Positions 27,272 to 34,500 of a stretch of 64,000 bases of DNA are shown one piece after another. A model generated the notes under the pieces. It was not told the origin of the DNA, ran no database searches, and saw only the letters and a list, made by a program, of their open reading frames with translations. Numbering within the stretch: the first letter of the stretch is position 1; every line of letters starts with the position of its first letter. This stretch comes from Clostridia bacterium (GTDB taxonomy: Bacteria > Bacillota_A > Clostridia > Oscillospirales > CAG-272). The DNA is taken from NCBI GenBank assembly GCA_017501345.1, contig JAFVXC010000025.1, forward strand, positions 54,564 to 118,563, written 5' to 3'. The position numbers and the translations under genes were made by a program.

Positions 27272-27541
27272 ATGAAAATTAAAAATCCAACTAAGCGTCA
27301 AATCTTTTGCAACAACATAAAATGTCTGCGGAAAGCGAGGAGGCTATCCAAGCGTGAAATGGCACAAAAGCTCGAAATCGGGACCGCTTCACTCACAAAA
27401 ATCGAAAATGACATTATTCCTCCGCGCCTAAGCGTCCAAATATATTATTCTCTATACTACAACTTAGGAGTTACACCAAAACAGATTTTATCCAAAGACT
27501 TTCTCAAGAAATCTGACACAAGTACGAGGGACGAAGAATGA
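27272..27541 (+). CDS. XRE-family helix-turn-helix regulator (small)
   Basis: 89 residues. The HTH_3 pattern is RRLSKREMAQKLEIGTASLTKIE in the N-terminal half, followed by a helical dimerisation part. It has no sensor domain. A TATAAT lies at 27228-27233 and CGGAGG precedes ATG. Its A/T-richer start and position between repeats suggest it may be an accessory gene. Targets are unknown. Confidence 0.85.
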   Translation: MKIKNPTKRQIFCNNIKCLRKARRLSKREMAQKLEIGTASLTKIENDIIPPRLSVQIYYSLYYNLGVTPKQILSKDFLKKSDTSTRDEE

Positions 27542-27588
27542 TCTTTTCTATTGGAAATATGCTCCCCTCTCGGAGGGATGCTCGGGAC

Positions 27589-27608
27589 GGGAGGCTATTC
27601 GCCTCCCT
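27589..27608. repeat. GGGAGGC/GCCTCCC hairpin
   Basis: A 7-bp perfect stem (27589-27595 with 27602-27608) in the convergent gap, next to a CTCCCCTCTCGGAG palindrome. It may be a remnant of the repeat type at 26974. Confidence 0.4.
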
Positions 27609-27628
27609 ATGAAGTATTACACAAACGA

Positions 27629-27664
27629 AAAAGGACAGAGTCAAAAACCCTGTCCTTTTTCTCT
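27629..27664. terminator. Bidirectional intrinsic terminator
   Basis: AAAAAGGACAG (27629-27639) pairs perfectly with CTGTCCTTTTT (27651-27661) between the convergent XRE and oxidoreductase genes. Confidence 0.85.
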
Positions 27665-27671
27665 ATGCCCC

Positions 27672-28871
27672 TCACACCTCGGGGATCTCGATTTCGATCT
27701 CGTGGCCGAGCTCGGCGGATCTTGCGATACCGCTGATGATCGCCTGATTGATGATGATCTGCGACGACGGAACCGGTGCGGATGTGCCGTTCTTGCACGC
27801 GTCAAGGAAGGAGCGAACCTTCAGATCGACGAGCGCTCTCTTCTCGATGATCGGCACCTCGTACGAGACCTGCTGACCTGCCGCCTCGGTGTAGACCGTC
27901 ATCGGGCCGCCCACCGTGCCGTTCCAGCAGTCGGTCGATGGAATGCGGAGACCGCCCTTCGTACCGAGGATGATCGTGTCACCGGGTGTATTGATGTTCA
28001 TCGCCCACGAAATGCGGAAGTCAAGGATGATGCCCTCGTCCGCGCCGTACTCGCCCGGCTCGAGGCGGATAAATCCTGCCGCGAAGTCATCGACGCCAAA
28101 GCGTTCTGCAAAATCGGGTCTGCCAATCTCCGTGTAGCGGCAATAATTTGGATCCTTACCGAAATACGCCGACTTCATACCCGTAACCGTCCTCGGCTTC
28201 GGGTAGCCGAGTGCATTCAGCACCATATCAAGCGAATAGCAGCCGATGTCGCCGAGTGCACCGATACCTGCTGTATCCGAGCGAATGAAGCTATCCTTCG
28301 TTTCGTTGCAGGGGATGCCTCTGCGTCTGCCACCGCCCGTTTGAATGTAATAGATCTTGCCGAGAACACCCGAGCGGACGATCTTACCGATCATCTGCAT
28401 ATTGCCGTCAAAGCGGGGCTGGAAGCCGATCGAAAGCACCTTACCGCTCCGCTTCTCCGCCTTCATAATCTCAACAGCCTCCTCGGTCGTAACCGTGAAG
28501 GGCTTCTCGAGCAGGACGTTGATGCCCGCGTCAAGCGCTGCGATCGCCGTTATCTTGTGCTGACAGTTATAGGTACAGATCGAAACCGCATCGAGACGAA
28601 GCGACTTGTCCGCGAGCATCTCCTCGTGATCCTTATAATCGGTCTTGACACCCTCCAGCTCGTACTTTTCAAAAAACGCCTTTGCGCGTCCCGGCACGAG
28701 GTCACAGCCCGCAACGATCTCAACGTCGGGCTGATTCAAGTATGCCTTTATATGGGAATTGGCGATACCACCCGTTCCGATAAAGCCGATTCGCAGCTTT
28801 TTCGTTGCGTCGACCTTCTCCTCGGTCTGATCCGTAAAGGTGTTCAGACCTTCCATAGATTTATCTGCCAT
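27672..28871 (-). CDS. Gfo/Idh/MocA-family oxidoreductase (copy A)
   Basis: 399 residues from ATG 28871 (AAAGGAA upstream); longer frames run back into a repeat. A 28-residue N-terminal extension with KSMEGLNTFT precedes the Rossmann start RIGFIGTGGIANSH. The EKPF motif is in VLLEKPFTVTTEE, and the catalytic-domain block is GIGALGDIGCYSLDM. Copy B at 29894-31093 is highly similar over its whole length, including the extension. It is the last gene of a minus-strand sugar-processing run. It probably oxidises or isomerises a sugar or inositol derivative; the substrate is unknown. Confidence 0.9.
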   Translation of the reverse strand: MADKSMEGLNTFTDQTEEKVDATKKLRIGFIGTGGIANSHIKAYLNQPDVEIVAGCDLVPGRAKAFFEKYELEGVKTDYKDHEEMLADKSLRLDAVSICTYNCQHKITAIAALDAGINVLLEKPFTVTTEEAVEIMKAEKRSGKVLSIGFQPRFDGNMQMIGKIVRSGVLGKIYYIQTGGGRRRGIPCNETKDSFIRSDTAGIGALGDIGCYSLDMVLNALGYPKPRTVTGMKSAYFGKDPNYCRYTEIGRPDFAERFGVDDFAAGFIRLEPGEYGADEGIILDFRISWAMNINTPGDTIILGTKGGLRIPSTDCWNGTVGGPMTVYTEAAGQQVSYEVPIIEKRALVDLKVRSFLDACKNGTSAPVPSSQIIINQAIISGIARSAELGHEIEIEIPEV

Positions 28872-28892
28872 AATTTGATTCCTTTCTTTTTT

Positions 28893-29059
28893 GCGGGGAG
28901 GGAAACTTTTTAGAAAAAAAGCTTTCCCTCCCCGCACCCCTCCCTTCAAAAACCTTTTGAGAAGGGGGATAAGGGTAATTTTAAGATCGCTCTACGTTTC
29001 ATACACTGTTCTCTTTTAGAGAAAAGTTTTCAAAGCAAGGTTCGGGGCAGAGCCCCGAA
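28893..29059. repeat. Intercistronic palindromic element, copy 3 (esterase/Gfo-A gap)
   Basis: The left part is a long hairpin, GCGGGGAGGGAAA with TTTCCCTCCCCGC (28893-28935), then a CTTCAAAAACCTTTTGAGAAG hairpin. The right end is TTCGGGGC-aga-GCCCCGAA (29041-29059), 6 nt from the esterase stop codon. Confidence 0.75.
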
Positions 29060-29065
29060 AAATCC

Positions 29066-29827
29066 TCACTTTCCGATCATCCAGTCGATGGCGGGGAGGA
29101 TCCAATGATCCCAGAAGATCCAATTGTGGGCACCCGGACCTTCATCATAATAGGTTTCGAAGCCCTTGCCCTCGATGTGGCGGCGGAAGCTTTGGTTCTC
29201 GCCGTAAAGATAGTCCTCCGTGCCGCAGGCGAAAAAGATGCGGGGCTTCTCCTTGTCCTTTGGGAAGGTATCGATAAGATGGAACAGATCGTCCTTGCTG
29301 TTCGGGAAGACCTCCCTGTAATTCTCTCCCCAATTGGCAATCGCAACCGACTTCCACTTGACCTTATCCTCCTCTATTCTCGACGCAAGATCGAGACACC
29401 CCGACAGCGACGCGCAAGCGGCGTAGCGATCGGGATTCCGAAGCGCGATCTTCACCGCGCCGTATCCGCCCATTGAAAGACCTGCGATGAAGGTTTTCTC
29501 ACGCTTCTGCGAGATGCGCGGAAAATTCTTTGCGATAAAGGCTGGCAGCTCCTCGGTGATATAATCGTAGTACCGTTCACCGTACTTCATATTGCAGTAG
29601 AAGCTGTTAGCCGCCGACGGCATCACAACGGCGATATTCCGCATTCTCGCGTATTTGCCGATCGCACTGCCCGACGTCCACGAAGAATAGTCACCGTGCA
29701 TTCCGTGTAGCAGATAGAGCACGGGGACATCATCCGCAGGCTCCTCGGGAAGCAAAATATTCACATCGGTATTAAAATCAAGCGTGTGGGTACGCAGGGT
29801 TGCGTGAAGCATCGTTACACTTGCCAT
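29066..29827 (-). CDS. Alpha/beta-hydrolase esterase (EstA/CE1-like)
   Basis: 253 residues. LYLLHGMHGDYSSWTSG gives the oxyanion region, FIAGLSMGGYGAVKIAL has the nucleophile elbow GLSMGG, FACGTEDYLY the acid and GAHNWIFW the His. The pattern is that of tributyrin/acetyl esterases and carbohydrate esterase family 1 relatives. There is no signal peptide. It lies between two paralogous Gfo/Idh/MocA genes, which suggests removal of an acyl group from the sugar they act on. Confidence 0.88.
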   Translation of the reverse strand: MASVTMLHATLRTHTLDFNTDVNILLPEEPADDVPVLYLLHGMHGDYSSWTSGSAIGKYARMRNIAVVMPSAANSFYCNMKYGERYYDYITEELPAFIAKNFPRISQKREKTFIAGLSMGGYGAVKIALRNPDRYAACASLSGCLDLASRIEEDKVKWKSVAIANWGENYREVFPNSKDDLFHLIDTFPKDKEKPRIFFACGTEDYLYGENQSFRRHIEGKGFETYYDEGPGAHNWIFWDHWILPAIDWMIGK

Positions 29828-29850
29828 TATAATCTCCTTATTTATGAAAC

Positions 29851-29884
29851 AAAAATGGGGCTTCCCGAGAGAAGTCCCATTTTT
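29851..29884 (-). terminator. Intrinsic terminator after Gfo-B
   Basis: An arm 29851-29865 (AAAAATGGGGCTTCC) pairs with 29871-29884 (GAAGTCCCATTTTT) with one mismatch. On the minus strand it ends in TTTTTGTTTC, in the 66-bp gap before the esterase start. Confidence 0.7.
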
Positions 29885-29893
29885 GCAAGTTGA

Positions 29894-31093
29894 TCAGACC
29901 TCGGGAATGCTGATCTCGACCTCGCGGCCGCATTCTGCGGATCTCGCGATGCCGTCGATGATCGCCTGATTGATAATGATCTGCGAGGTCGGAACGGGAG
30001 CCGTTCCACCGTTCTTGCACGCATCAAGGAAGGTGCGGATCTTGAGGTCAACGAGGCCTGCCTTCATCGTGATAACGGGGATCTCGGTCTCAACCTGACG
30101 GCCGCATACCTCGTGATAGATCTTCATAGCACCGCCGACCGTACCGTTCCAGCATTCAGTCGAGGGGATACGGAGACCGCCCTTCGTACCGAGAATGATG
30201 GTGTCACCGGGGGTGTCCATATTCATTGCCCACGAAATACGGAAGTCGAGGACGATTCCCTCCTTCACACCGTACTTGCCCGGCTCAAGACGAACGAACG
30301 CCGCGCCGAAATCGTCAACCGAGAACTTCTCAGCGTATTCTGCTCTCTTGCTTGCCTTGTAGCCGCAGTAGTTCGGATCCTTGCCGAAATATGCAGACTT
30401 GTAGCCCGAAACGGTCTTCGGCATCGGGTAACCGATCGCATTCAGAACCATATCGAGCGAGTAGCAGCCGATATCACCGAGTGCACCGATGCCTCCGGTC
30501 TTGTCCTCGATGAAGGTCGTGCCGTAGGGAGTCGGAATGCCGCGACGGCGTCCGCCGCCCGTCTGAATGTAGTAGATCTCACCGAGCTCTCCCGACTGAA
30601 CGATCTTCTTGATCATCTTCATATTCTCGTCAAATCTGGGCTGGAAGCCGAGCGAGAGAACCTTGCCGCTTTCCTTCTCTGCCTTCATAACCTCGATCGC
30701 CTCGTCGAGCGTAACGGTAAAGGGCTTTTCGAGAAGAACGTTTACGCCCTTCTTCAGTGCATAGATCGCAGGCTCTGCGTGCTGACGGTTGTAGGTGCAG
30801 ATCGAAACTGCATCGAGACAGAGCGACTCGTCGTCAAGCAGCTCCTTGTGGGATGCATAGTCGGTCTTTGCGTTTTCAATGCCGTACTTTTCCATAAAGG
30901 CAGCTGCCTTGCCGGGGATCAGGTCTGCGCCTGCTACGATCTCAACGTCGGGCTGGTTCAGGTAGGCCTTCATATGGGAGTTTGCGATCCAGCCGCAGCC
31001 GATGATCGCAATACGCATCTTTCTGCTGGTGTCTACCTTCGTCTCCTCCTGAGCCGTAAAGGTATTCAACCCTTCCATAGATTTGTCTTCCAT
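29894..31093 (-). CDS. Gfo/Idh/MocA-family oxidoreductase (copy B)
   Basis: 399 residues from ATG 31093 after AAAGAGG. It carries the same KSMEGLNTFT extension as copy A, then RIAIIGCGWIANSH, VLLEKPFTVTLDE and GIGALGDIGCYSLDM. The near-identical length and motifs mark a duplication that left the esterase gene between the copies. Differences at the dinucleotide turn (GCGW against GTGG) could change cofactor or substrate. It follows the TIM-barrel isomerase gene, with repeat copy 4 between them. Confidence 0.9.
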   Translation of the reverse strand: MEDKSMEGLNTFTAQEETKVDTSRKMRIAIIGCGWIANSHMKAYLNQPDVEIVAGADLIPGKAAAFMEKYGIENAKTDYASHKELLDDESLCLDAVSICTYNRQHAEPAIYALKKGVNVLLEKPFTVTLDEAIEVMKAEKESGKVLSLGFQPRFDENMKMIKKIVQSGELGEIYYIQTGGGRRRGIPTPYGTTFIEDKTGGIGALGDIGCYSLDMVLNAIGYPMPKTVSGYKSAYFGKDPNYCGYKASKRAEYAEKFSVDDFGAAFVRLEPGKYGVKEGIVLDFRISWAMNMDTPGDTIILGTKGGLRIPSTECWNGTVGGAMKIYHEVCGRQVETEIPVITMKAGLVDLKIRTFLDACKNGGTAPVPTSQIIINQAIIDGIARSAECGREVEISIPEV

Positions 31094-31124
31094 TTCGATT
31101 ACCTCTTTCTGTTTAATTTTTTCT

Positions 31125-31322
31125 GCGGGACGGAAGCTTTTCAAAAAAAGTTTTCCTTCCCCGCTCCTCCCTTCAAAAACCTTTGAAAAGGAGGCATAAG
31201 AGCAGGTTTTCAAACCGCTCTAAGGTTCATAATATCTTTTCCCTTTCGGGAACAGTTTTTGAAGATTTTCAAGAAACTTTTTGTAAAAAGTTTCTTGAAC
31301 AGAGCGCGAGACAGCGTCTCGC
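31125..31322. repeat. Intercistronic palindromic element, copy 4 (isomerase/Gfo-B gap)
   Basis: The left hairpin is imperfect (GCGGGACGGAAGC 31125-31137 with CCTTCCCCGC to 31164), as in copies 3 and 6. An AAGAAACTTTTTG/AAAAAGTTTCTT hairpin follows, and the right end is GCGAGAC-agc-GTCTCGC (31306-31322), 5 nt from the isomerase stop. Confidence 0.78.
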
Positions 31323-31327
31323 AAAAA

Positions 31328-32143
31328 TCAATATCCGATCGACTTCAGATATTCGCGGCTGCAAGCGATGGCTTCCATCTGCGTTCTGCCCTGGGAGGGC
31401 TTATCCTGCTCGACAACGAGCCAGGTCGCGCCCGACTCCTCTGCCGCCTTGGTAATGGAGGGCATATCCTGCAGGCCGTAGCCAACGGGACGGAACTCGA
31501 AGTTACCGGGGCGCTTCGGAGCAGTATTCTCAACGCCGATCAGCTCGTACATATCCTCGGACTTTTCGCCGTAGAAATCCTTGAGGTGAACGACGGGGCA
31601 TCTGCCCGCGTACTTTCTGACATATTCTGCGGGAACCTCTCCGCCGACGTTGACCCAACAGGTGTCAAGCTCGGTCTCAAGAAGCTCTGCGGGAACCGAC
31701 TCGTACAGCACGTCGAGGCCGTACTTACCGTCGATCTTCGCGAATTCAAAGTCGTGGTTGTGGTAGAGCAGGGTCATTCCGAGATCCTTCGCAACCTTAC
31801 CAAGCATCTTTGCGCTCTCAATGATTACAGACCAATCTCCGGTTCCCGGGCGGTACTCGGGACCTACGTGAGGAATGGCAACGAATTTGCAGCCGATCTC
31901 CGCGTACTGCGAAAGAACGCCTACGGGATCCTCCATCATAGAGTTGTAGGGTACGTGTGCCGAAATCGGAACGAGACCGATCTCCTCACACATTTTTTTG
32001 ATGTCTGCGGGCGAGTTACCGTACAGACCTGCGAATTCAACGCCGTCGTAGCCGATCTCCTTGATCTTTTTCAGCGTTCCGTACAGATCCTTTTTCGCGT
32101 CGTCGCGAACCGAATAGACCTGCACCGCAATTGGAAGTGCCAT
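31328..32143 (-). CDS. Sugar phosphate isomerase/epimerase (AP2-type TIM barrel)
   Basis: 271 residues. The xylose isomerase-like TIM barrel shows VQVYSVRDD at the start, GYDGVEFAG, LLYHNHDFEF, LDTCWVNVGG and VHLKDFYG, where the Glu, His and Asp residues bind the metal. WLVVEQDKPSQGR closes the barrel. Such proteins isomerise or epimerise keto-sugars and inosose. AGGAGG precedes ATG. It is the first gene of the run that includes the two Gfo/Idh/MocA copies and the esterase. Confidence 0.92.
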   Translation of the reverse strand: MALPIAVQVYSVRDDAKKDLYGTLKKIKEIGYDGVEFAGLYGNSPADIKKMCEEIGLVPISAHVPYNSMMEDPVGVLSQYAEIGCKFVAIPHVGPEYRPGTGDWSVIIESAKMLGKVAKDLGMTLLYHNHDFEFAKIDGKYGLDVLYESVPAELLETELDTCWVNVGGEVPAEYVRKYAGRCPVVHLKDFYGEKSEDMYELIGVENTAPKRPGNFEFRPVGYGLQDMPSITKAAEESGATWLVVEQDKPSQGRTQMEAIACSREYLKSIGY

Positions 32144-32279
32144 TTGTGTTTCCTCCTGTCAAAGTGGATTAGAATAAGCGTATCTTAAAATACAAATTCA
32201 TTTTAAGCCAAATACTGCACAATTACAAGACATTTTTCAGTAAATTCAAGACAAATATTGTTGTCATCACCAAGAAGTC

Positions 32280-32307
32280 CTGTGTCGGCACCGGTTTTCC
32301 GACGCAG
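32280..32307 (-). other. Hairpin after hisS
   Basis: TGTGTCGG (32281-32288) pairs with CCGACGCA (32299-32306) with one G-T pair. It is 15 nt past the hisS stop and could be a weak terminator, although no T-run follows on the minus strand. Confidence 0.35.
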
Positions 32308-32321
32308 AGAATGAGTCATAA

Positions 32322-33563
32322 TCAGCCGAGCGGTCTGATCTCGCCCTTTTCGGTTTCTCCGAGCACGTGGAAGCCGTTAAAGCCTGCCGCTTCCAGCTTC
32401 GAAAGGAGCTTACCAAGCTTCTTCGGCTTTTCAAAGAGTGAGACGTCGCATTCTGTACGGAACTCCTCTGCCGTTCGGATCGCCTCCATTGCGTTGCCGT
32501 CTTCGTAGATCACAGCGATCCTTCTTCGCGCGTTCGGAATCTTATAGCCCTTTTCCGTGAGGATCGAGAAGATGCGCTCAAAGCCGATCGAGAAGCCGAC
32601 TGCGGGCACCGATTCGCCGATAAACTTGCCGATCAGCTTATCATAACGTCCGCCGCCCGCGACCGAGCCGCGGAAATCTGCCGATGCGATCTCAAAGACC
32701 GTACCCGTATAGTAGCCCTGTCCGCGAATGAGGGTGGGGTCGTATACAACGCCGTATTTGCCGTTTGCAAGCGTCTCGGCAGAGCCGATGATATAGCGGA
32801 GACGGCTTGCGGATTCCTTGTCACCCGTCATCTCCTCGACCTTTTCGAGGGTAAATTCACCCGCAGACAGGAAATCCATCAGCTTATCGATCGCGGATGC
32901 GTCCGCGCCCTTTCCTTCAAGCTCTGCACGTACGCCATCCGAGCCGATCTTGTCGAGCTTGTCGATCGTGATGCAGGTGCTGTCGAACGCCTCCTCCTTG
33001 AAGCCGCACGAAACGAGCAGACTCCAGAGGATGCGGCGGTCGTTGACCTTGACCGTGAAATTGTCGATGCCGATCGCGAGAAGCGCCTTTGCGGTGGTCT
33101 CGATCAGCTCGATCTCACAGTCGGGCGAATCACTTCCGAGAATATCGATGTCACACTGCTGGAACTCGCGGAGTCTGCCCTTTTGCGGGCGCTCGGCTCT
33201 CCATACGCGGTCGATCTGGATACACTTCATCGGAAGCATCAGCTTCGCCTTATTATTCGAGTAGTAGCGGCAGAGGGGGAGGGTGAGGTCGTAGCGAAGA
33301 CCGAGATCGGACAGATTCTTATAATCCTGTGCCTCGATCGCCTCGGTGAATTTATCCCCTCTCTTAAGGATCTTGAAGATGAGGTTCAGATTTTCGCCGC
33401 CCTCAGATTTATCGAGATTCTCCGCATCCTCGATCGCGGGGGTCGAGATCCGTGAGAAGCCCGCCGCGCGGTAAACGCCGAGAATGGTATTCTGCAGATA
33501 ATCCCTGAGGAGCATCTCCTCGGGAAGATAGTCGTTCGTACCCTTTACGGTTGTTGTTTTCAT
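32322..33563 (-). CDS. hisS: Histidyl-tRNA synthetase
   Basis: 413 residues. Class II motif 1 (PAIEDAENLDK) and motif 2 (RVWRAERPQKGRLREFQQCD) are present, the histidine-binding LIRGQGYYTGTVFE, motif 3 around FSIGFERI, and a short anticodon-binding domain. It charges tRNA-His. Being of normal length with a C-terminal domain, it is a synthetase and not HisZ. No T-box leader lies in its short 5' region. Confidence 0.93.
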   Translation of the reverse strand: MKTTTVKGTNDYLPEEMLLRDYLQNTILGVYRAAGFSRISTPAIEDAENLDKSEGGENLNLIFKILKRGDKFTEAIEAQDYKNLSDLGLRYDLTLPLCRYYSNNKAKLMLPMKCIQIDRVWRAERPQKGRLREFQQCDIDILGSDSPDCEIELIETTAKALLAIGIDNFTVKVNDRRILWSLLVSCGFKEEAFDSTCITIDKLDKIGSDGVRAELEGKGADASAIDKLMDFLSAGEFTLEKVEEMTGDKESASRLRYIIGSAETLANGKYGVVYDPTLIRGQGYYTGTVFEIASADFRGSVAGGGRYDKLIGKFIGESVPAVGFSIGFERIFSILTEKGYKIPNARRRIAVIYEDGNAMEAIRTAEEFRTECDVSLFEKPKKLGKLLSKLEAAGFNGFHVLGETEKGEIRPLG

Positions 33564-33618
33564 ATTCCTTTTCCTTTGACTGATACTGATTTTATGAAGA
33601 TATTCTCATACAGTTTAG

Positions 33619-33648
33619 ATAATACCACAAATCGCAAAGGCTTGTCAA
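33619..33648 (-). promoter_or_regulatory. hisS promoter
   Basis: On the minus strand TTGACA (33648-33643) and TATTAT (33624-33619) with an 18-bp spacer, about 55 bp before the ATG. Confidence 0.7.
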
Positions 33649-33709
33649 GTCCCACGGCGGAGAAAAGATAAAAATATCAAAAAAGCCTTCTTATCTCAGA
33701 AAAATTCTC

Positions 33710-33738
33710 TTGACTTTCCCTTCAATATATGTTAAACT
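33710..33738 (+). promoter_or_regulatory. Promoter of the purine operon
   Basis: TTGACT (33710-33715) and TAAACT (33733-33738) are 17 bp apart. The predicted start near 33745 is just before the riboswitch. Confidence 0.75.
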
Positions 33739-33755
33739 AATAGGGTAAGTAGAAA

Positions 33756-33906
33756 CCTTTCGCAACTGACGGAAATACGGGTACCCGTATGTGATCACAA
33801 CACAATGAAACGAAAGGCATAGTCGTCGACCGTCTGGGCATCCCGCACTGCTGAGTAGAACACAGTCTCATTGTGTCTATACGGCTTGGGAATGCCTTAT
33901 TTTTTT
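33756..33906 (+). ncRNA. ZTP (pfl) riboswitch with overlapping terminator
   Basis: P1 is CCTTTCG (33756-33762) with CGAAAGG (33811-33817). After its 5' arm comes CAACTGACGGAAA, matching the conserved ACUGRCG junction, and a palindromic P2, ATACGGGTACCCGTAT (33775-33790). The 3' domain CCGTCTGGGCA (33830-33840) matches the conserved CCGCCUGGGCA at ten of eleven positions. GGGCATCCC (33836-33844), which shares the CUGGGCA core, can instead pair with GGGAATGCC (33888-33896), capped by ACACA/TGTGT and followed by TTATTTTTTT. So ligand binding would prevent termination. The class senses ZMP/ZTP, which builds up when 10-formyl-THF is short, and is typical upstream of purine genes. Confidence 0.8.
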
Positions 33907-33971
33907 CGGACCGCCCCAAGCGGCGAGAGCGACTTCTACCGATTTTTTGCAAAACGAAAGGAATACCGACT

Positions 33972-34466
33972 ATGAAAAAAGTTGCGGTTATTATGGGTAG
34001 CGACAGCGACCTGCCCGTCGTCGAAAAGGCGATCAACGTTCTGAAGGAATATGAGATCCCCTTCTCTGTGCACGTCTATTCCGCTCACAGGACCCCCGAC
34101 GAGGCAGCGACCTTTGCCGAATCCGCGCAAAAGAACGGCTACGGCGTTATGATCGCCGCCGCAGGAATGGCAGCACATCTCGCAGGTGCGATCGCCGCAA
34201 GAACGACCCTTCCCGTGATCGGTATTCCCGTCAAATCGGCTTGCCTTGACGGCGTGGATGCACTTTACTCGACGGTGATGATGCCCTCGGGTATGCCCGT
34301 TGCGACCGTTGCGATCAACGGTGCCGCAAACGCCGCACTTCTTGCGGTGCAGATCCTTGCTCTCTCCGAGCCCTCCTTGGCGGACAAGCTGGTCGCGGCA
34401 AGAGCCACAGGCAAGCAGAAGGTGCTTGAAAAGAACGCGGCAATCGAAGCCAAGTACAACGGCTGA
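33972..34466 (+). CDS. purE: 5-(carboxyamino)imidazole ribonucleotide mutase
   Basis: 164 residues from ATG 33972; AAAGGAA lies upstream. VAVIMGSDSDLPV binds the phosphate, and YSAHRTPDE holds the catalytic His. IAAAGMAAHLAGAIAA corresponds to the usual GAGGAAHLPG loop with changes. It moves the carboxyl group from N5-CAIR to C4 (class I-type sequence). purK does not follow, so N5-CAIR must come from elsewhere in the genome. It is the first gene of the purine operon. Confidence 0.93.
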   Translation: MKKVAVIMGSDSDLPVVEKAINVLKEYEIPFSVHVYSAHRTPDEAATFAESAQKNGYGVMIAAAGMAAHLAGAIAARTTLPVIGIPVKSACLDGVDALYSTVMMPSGMPVATVAINGAANAALLAVQILALSEPSLADKLVAARATGKQKVLEKNAAIEAKYNG

Positions 34467-34500
34467 TCACCTCTCCAAAAAAGAAAGGCACGGTACCACA

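Noticed and set aside
28872..28949. Upstream starts for the two Gfo/Idh/MocA copies, queH, the HAD gene and trmH
   Set aside because: In each case the extra codons translate repeat or terminator DNA, and a good ribosome binding site precedes the downstream ATG.
33564..33640. T-box leader before hisS
   Set aside because: The 5' region is under 60 nt, without the TGGNACCGCG box.
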